Origin: an uncultured Eubacteriales bacterium
Lineage (GTDB): Bacteria; Bacillota; Clostridia; Oscillospirales; Acutalibacteraceae
Direction of reading: 5' to 3'
Length of the DNA stretch: 8,429 nucleotides
Assembly (NCBI GenBank): GCA_934408795.1
Contig: CAKRVQ010000035.1
Span: 1 to 8,429 of the forward strand
Part shown: positions 5,825 to 8,429 of the stretch, piece by piece
Position numbering within the stretch: position 1 is the stretch's first letter
Layout of the letters: each line of letters starts with the position of its first letter
Notes under the pieces: model-generated
What the model was told of the DNA's origin: nothing
The model's input: only the letters and a program-made list of their open reading frames with translations
The model's database searches: none
Position numbers and translations under genes: made by a program

Positions 5825-6739
5825 TTATTTTACGCCCAGAAGCTTCTTCCAGGTCAAAACACCGATACCGCCGTCGGGCGAAAGTCCTACCGACCTTTGG
5901 TACTCTCTGATCTTCGCCGTCGTTTTGGGACCGCAGTATCCGTCGCACTCCCTTGCCGGCATACCCATAAGTCTCTGCGCGAGCTTGGTGATGTTCGGAT
6001 ACCTGTACTTCCCGTCGCTCCACTGCTGAACCAGCGCGAGCTTTGCCACAAACTCGCATTCGCCGCCCCACTCGCCGTCGCAGCCGTAGTTTTCAAAACC
6101 GAATCCGTCGGCGGTCGCACTCTTCTGCCATTCATAAACAGACTCACTGAAAGCAGGGTTTGTCGTGTTACCGTTTTTGCCGCCGTTACCGCTGCTGTCT
6201 GTGCCCTTATCGGTATTTTCATCAGCCGATTTGTCGGGAGCGTCCGCGACATACTCCATTATAGGAAGCTTTGCCCACATATGCCATTCTCCGACTCGGG
6301 ATCTCACGACGCCGTAGGCGTGTCCTTTTGCCTCAATAACATATCCGTCTCCGACATACACGCCGACATGGTACGGTCTGCCGCCCGAAAACTTGAATAC
6401 CAGCATGCCCTCAACATCGGGCATTGAAGAGATATCGCCCTTTTCACGGCACATATTGTATATACCCTCTTCGTTTATATCGGGCAGCCCGTTCGACTGA
6501 TATACATATCCCGAGGTGAAGCTTTCCTTCCAAAAATATCCCTTTATAAGACCTGCGCAGTCGTGGACCACTTTACCGTACTGTGACGGAAAATCCGACG
6601 CGGTATATTGACTCGGCAGTTGAGCCTTCTTTTGGAGGTAGAGTGCCTCATCCGCTATCTGACCGAATGTGCCGTTCCAATACGGCAGTCCGAGAGCCTG
6701 CTTTGCGTAATCAACAAGTCCTTTATTGTTTTTCGCCAT
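5825..6739 (-). CDS. Phage endolysin: NlpC/P60 peptidase with C-terminal wall-binding domain
   Basis: A 304-aa lysin that should cut peptidoglycan stem peptides or cross-bridges at the end of the phage cycle, after release by the holin. The N-terminal NlpC/P60 domain (1-165) has nucleophile Cys61 in HDCAGLIKG, His124 in YHVGVYVGDGY and Glu136; the His-Glu spacing of 12 equals that of the Cys-His-Glu triad of RipA. A flexible Asp/Gly/Asn/Thr-rich linker (166-195) leads to a peptidoglycan-binding-like domain (about 198-304) with a DGxxGPxT-type motif at 266-273. No signal peptide is present, so export would depend on the holin. The ATG at 6739 has the SD GAGGGG at 9-nt spacing. Its start overlaps the holin-like gene by 17 bp. 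An amidase specificity is possible; the bond cut cannot be told from sequence. Confidence 0.9.
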   Translation of the reverse strand: MAKNNKGLVDYAKQALGLPYWNGTFGQIADEALYLQKKAQLPSQYTASDFPSQYGKVVHDCAGLIKGYFWKESFTSGYVYQSNGLPDINEEGIYNMCREKGDISSMPDVEGMLVFKFSGGRPYHVGVYVGDGYVIEAKGHAYGVVRSRVGEWHMWAKLPIMEYVADAPDKSADENTDKGTDSSGNGGKNGNTTNPAFSESVYEWQKSATADGFGFENYGCDGEWGGECEFVAKLALVQQWSDGKYRYPNITKLAQRLMGMPARECDGYCGPKTTAKIREYQRSVGLSPDGGIGVLTWKKLLGVK

Positions 6740-6920
6740 TTGTTACATCCCCTCTTCTTTCATGCTGGGTTCCGAAATAAAAGGCGATGACAGTTGTAAA
6801 GATCATCAAAAACTGTTCGCCGCTGACGGTTCCCGCAATGCTCAGAATCGCAAAAACGACCGTAAGAATAAGGGTCACAATACTCTTGACGCTTGCCAGC
6901 TTTTTGAACACTTCCTTCAT
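6723..6920 (-). CDS. Holin-like small membrane protein
   Basis: A 65-aa protein with two hydrophobic segments (about 11-32 and 37-50) joined by a short SGEQ turn, a Lys-rich N-terminus and a charged C-terminus (HERRGDVTNGEKQ). Size, two-helix hairpin and position directly before the endolysin match phage holins, which form membrane holes that release the lysin. The ATG at 6920 follows the SD AGGAAG at 9-nt spacing. It overlaps the preceding gene by an ATGA 4-bp junction and the endolysin by 17 bp, which suggests translational coupling. I cannot name the holin family with certainty. Confidence 0.78.
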   Translation of the reverse strand: MKEVFKKLASVKSIVTLILTVVFAILSIAGTVSGEQFLMIFTTVIAFYFGTQHERRGDVTNGEKQ

Positions 6921-7183
6921 TTTTCGACACTTCCTTTCCTTTTCTTCTCTACATTACTTATTCTATGTTCAAGTGAACGCACCTGTTCTTCGACCACAGG
7001 CACCCGTGTAGCGAGCGTGTTATGTTCTCTGACCTCGCGAGTCAGTTCGTCTATTCTCGTGTCAAAGACCGCCTGATTTATTCTCATATTCTGATCGGTC
7101 CTTTTTGCGGTGGCAAGACATGTTATGACCGTGCCTATCAATGTCAGCACCCCGGTGACGATCGAAGCATAAAGCGACTCCAT
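6917..7183 (-). CDS. Phage lysis-module membrane/coiled-coil protein
   Basis: An 88-aa protein with an N-terminal hydrophobic helix (about 6-25) and then a long charged helical region (about 35-82, ELTREVREHN, VVEEQVRSLEHRIS) with heptad-like spacing that suggests a coiled coil, ending in a basic tail. It is placed between tail-tip genes and the holin-like gene, where many Firmicute prophages carry a small holin partner. The order membrane-helix-then-coil is reverse to XhlA, so I do not call it XhlA. Its start overlaps the preceding stop by one base (TGATG), and its stop overlaps the holin-like start (ATGA). It is probably a holin accessory or second holin. Confidence 0.7.
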   Translation of the reverse strand: MESLYASIVTGVLTLIGTVITCLATAKRTDQNMRINQAVFDTRIDELTREVREHNTLATRVPVVEEQVRSLEHRISNVEKKRKGSVEK

Positions 7184-7473
7184 CAGTTTTCGCCGCCTTT
7201 CACGGCGTTTGTCGTTGATCCGTTTTGAAGAGAAACTTCCGATTCGAGAGCGTTGATCTTATTCCGCCAGTCCTGACGCTCCGCCTTTACGGTCGCGTAA
7301 TCCTCGTCGCTTATCAAACCCTCCGCGTATTTTATTGCTTTGTAGTCTGTCTCCGAAAGCTTCATCTTCAGATGATTTATGAGTTGGATAGCCGTGAGTT
7401 CGGCGCCTTCAGAAATTTCTCTTGTCTCGGTCTCGGTCATTTCACGATAAACACCGTTATCATAGCATTTCAT
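7183..7473 (-). CDS. Small phage protein of unknown function
   Basis: A 96-aa soluble, acidic and probably helical protein with no membrane segment. Its N-terminal part (MKCYDNGVYREMTETE) resembles short connectors found after tail-fibre genes; the middle is Lys/Glu/Asp-rich and contains KLSETDYKAIKYAEG; the C-terminal half looks helical and coiled-coil-like. I chose ATG 7473 because the SD GGGGG lies about 9 nt upstream; the TTG at 7482 abuts that SD. It overlaps the upstream gene by 14 bp and touches the downstream gene by one base. It is a phage late protein by context only; a tail chaperone-like or structural role is possible. Confidence 0.7.
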   Translation of the reverse strand: MKCYDNGVYREMTETETREISEGAELTAIQLINHLKMKLSETDYKAIKYAEGLISDEDYATVKAERQDWRNKINALESEVSLQNGSTTNAVKGGEN

Positions 7474-8080
7474 TGCTTTCAACCCCCATCACAATTATTC
7501 GCGTTCCCGCGGGTATCGGGTATTCATTGTTAATGAATGTGATCTTTATGCCGTCAAGGCTGTCATCCGACAGGGCGACGCCCATAGTTGAATCCCTGTG
7601 CCATACGCTGCCCGCCAGCGCCAAGTATCTGGACGCCATATCAACGCTGCCCGCCGAATAGTTGAGCACCTCGCTGCAGCAATATTTGCCCTTCATTCCG
7701 ATATTGATCAGAATGATCTTTGCCATGCTGTCGCGCGGAAGCCAATCGCCCTGATCCTGAAAAATGTATGTTGTGTCATTTCCCTGATACGCAAGACCGT
7801 TCAGTCTGCCGGCCTTTGCGAAGTCTGTCGTGTCCGCAGTGATCTCCATTCTTATTTGTATCTTGCGATACTTTTTTCCGAATCGCTTCAGATAGTAACC
7901 TACGCTTTCCTCAAGCGTAGTATCATCGATGGTTTCCCATTTGTCGATCCCGCTCACCGCGTTATAAACGCCGCCCGAGCTTACGGGGTTCGTGCTGTTC
8001 TCGGTCGGGGTATCATCGATATTCACGATGCCAGCGGCACCCGCGGTGAAAAGTATTTCATTTCCGTTCAAGTATGCCAT
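7460..8080 (-). CDS. Phage tail-fibre-associated protein
   Basis: A 206-aa protein. The N-terminus MAYLNGNEILFTAG is followed by PTENSTNPVSSGGVYNAV (25-42), a linker motif seen in many Firmicute prophage tail-fibre and tip proteins. The remainder (about 48-206) is rich in short hydrophobic strands (KIQIRMEI, KIILINIGM, TRIIVMGV), suggesting a beta-structured C-terminal domain that may touch the host surface or cap the fibre. A Cys pair (CC) lies at 134-135. The ATG at 8080 has a strong AAGGAGG SD at 5-nt spacing, and the gene lies 10 bp after the fibre-tip gene. Function is inferred from the motif and context; the receptor is unknown. Confidence 0.72.
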   Translation of the reverse strand: MAYLNGNEILFTAGAAGIVNIDDTPTENSTNPVSSGGVYNAVSGIDKWETIDDTTLEESVGYYLKRFGKKYRKIQIRMEITADTTDFAKAGRLNGLAYQGNDTTYIFQDQGDWLPRDSMAKIILINIGMKGKYCCSEVLNYSAGSVDMASRYLALAGSVWHRDSTMGVALSDDSLDGIKITFINNEYPIPAGTRIIVMGVESNEML

Positions 8081-8090
8081 ATTATCCTCC

Positions 8091-8429
8091 TTATGCGGTC
8101 CTCTTCCACATTGAAACGACTATGTAGGGCGGCATATTTTCGTGCGCCTGATCGCCGCCGGTCTCATTTGTGTTATAAGCGCTGCCGCCGCCCGAACCGG
8201 ATTCCGAAAATGACAGTATTCCGCCGCCGGTGCTGCCGCCTGCGGTGTAAATAACATTGCCGTGCTTATGCTTCGGCATCTGGTTCACGCTGAGCGTGAC
8301 GGTTGCGGCTCCTCCCGTTGCACCCATACTGTATGTATCACCGGAACCGAGCAGAAAGCGATCCTTCATCTTTTCCCATGTCCCGCCGAAAAGCTGAGCC
8401 GGAGAGGTATCGTTTACACTGATATAGAC
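8091..8429 (-). CDS. Phage tail/baseplate fibre-tip protein, Gp10 C-terminal-like (5' end missing)
   Basis: The reading frame is open to the window edge, so only the C-terminal 112 residues are visible. They show the pattern SPAQLFGGTWEKMKDRFLL, then GATGGAATVTLSVNQMPKHKHG, a Gly/Ser-rich region and NMPPYIVVSMWKRTA at the end. This combination is typical of the T4 Gp10 C-terminal-like or tail-collar domain at the end of phage and microcystin-dependent-protein-like fibres. The HKH pair could bind metal, as HxH motifs do in T4 fibre tips. An internal ATG at 8369 is not the start, because the family motif begins before it. It is the first of the six phage genes in the visible operon; host attachment is the likely role. 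Confidence 0.82.
   Translation of the reverse strand, partial: VYISVNDTSPAQLFGGTWEKMKDRFLLGSGDTYSMGATGGAATVTLSVNQMPKHKHGNVIYTAGGSTGGGILSFSESGSGGGSAYNTNETGGDQAHENMPPYIVVSMWKRTA

Noticed and set aside
1..8429. CRISPR array, rRNA, tRNA, integrase or transposase
   Set aside because: I saw no regularly spaced repeats, no structural RNA genes, and no integrase or transposase motifs on either strand.

Overview
The window suggests a gut-type Firmicute of class Clostridia, probably Ruminococcus/Oscillospiraceae-like. This is inferred from mid-range GC, consensus sigma-A promoters with 17-bp spacers, GGAGG-type ribosome binding sites, and the style of the ABC exporter, cardiolipin synthase and prophage proteins. 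I cannot name a species. Every gene I can support is on the minus strand, so transcription runs from high to low coordinates. The long plus-strand frames are shadows.

Right part (about 5825-8429): the distal end of a tailed-phage late operon, probably a prophage. In transcription order it holds the C-terminal part of a tail/baseplate fibre-tip protein (cut by the window edge), a 206-aa fibre-associated protein, a 96-aa unknown, a small membrane/coiled-coil protein, a holin-like protein and an NlpC/P60 endolysin. Adjacent genes overlap by 1-17 bp or lie about 10 bp apart, which suggests one co-translated tail-tip and lysis module. It ends in a GC-rich hairpin/repeat block with a 13-bp perfect stem that is the likely terminator (5684-5712). 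No integrase or att site is visible.

Middle part (4459-5615): a solitary beta-order DNA methyltransferase with its own strong promoter and an unusual leader of about 170 nt that can form several hairpins, including two competing helices. Its origin, phage cargo or host, is undecided. A two-HKD cardiolipin synthase follows 86 bp downstream.

Left part (1-2820): a 185-bp region with long imperfect inverted arms; then a free-standing mini transcription unit (consensus promoter, foldable leader of about 128 nt, 53-aa single-pass membrane protein, perfect terminator); then an ABC exporter half-transporter with a perfect-consensus promoter. In the exporter mRNA a 6-bp hairpin sits exactly between the Shine-Dalgarno sequence and the AUG.

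The genes fall into three blocks: phage release and host attachment on the right, DNA modification in the middle, envelope functions (cardiolipin synthesis, small membrane protein, exporter) on the left. The least ordinary features are the RNA-level structures in front of the methyltransferase, the 53-aa protein and the ABC exporter, and the large inverted repeat. All folds were found by eye and need covariation or probing tests.
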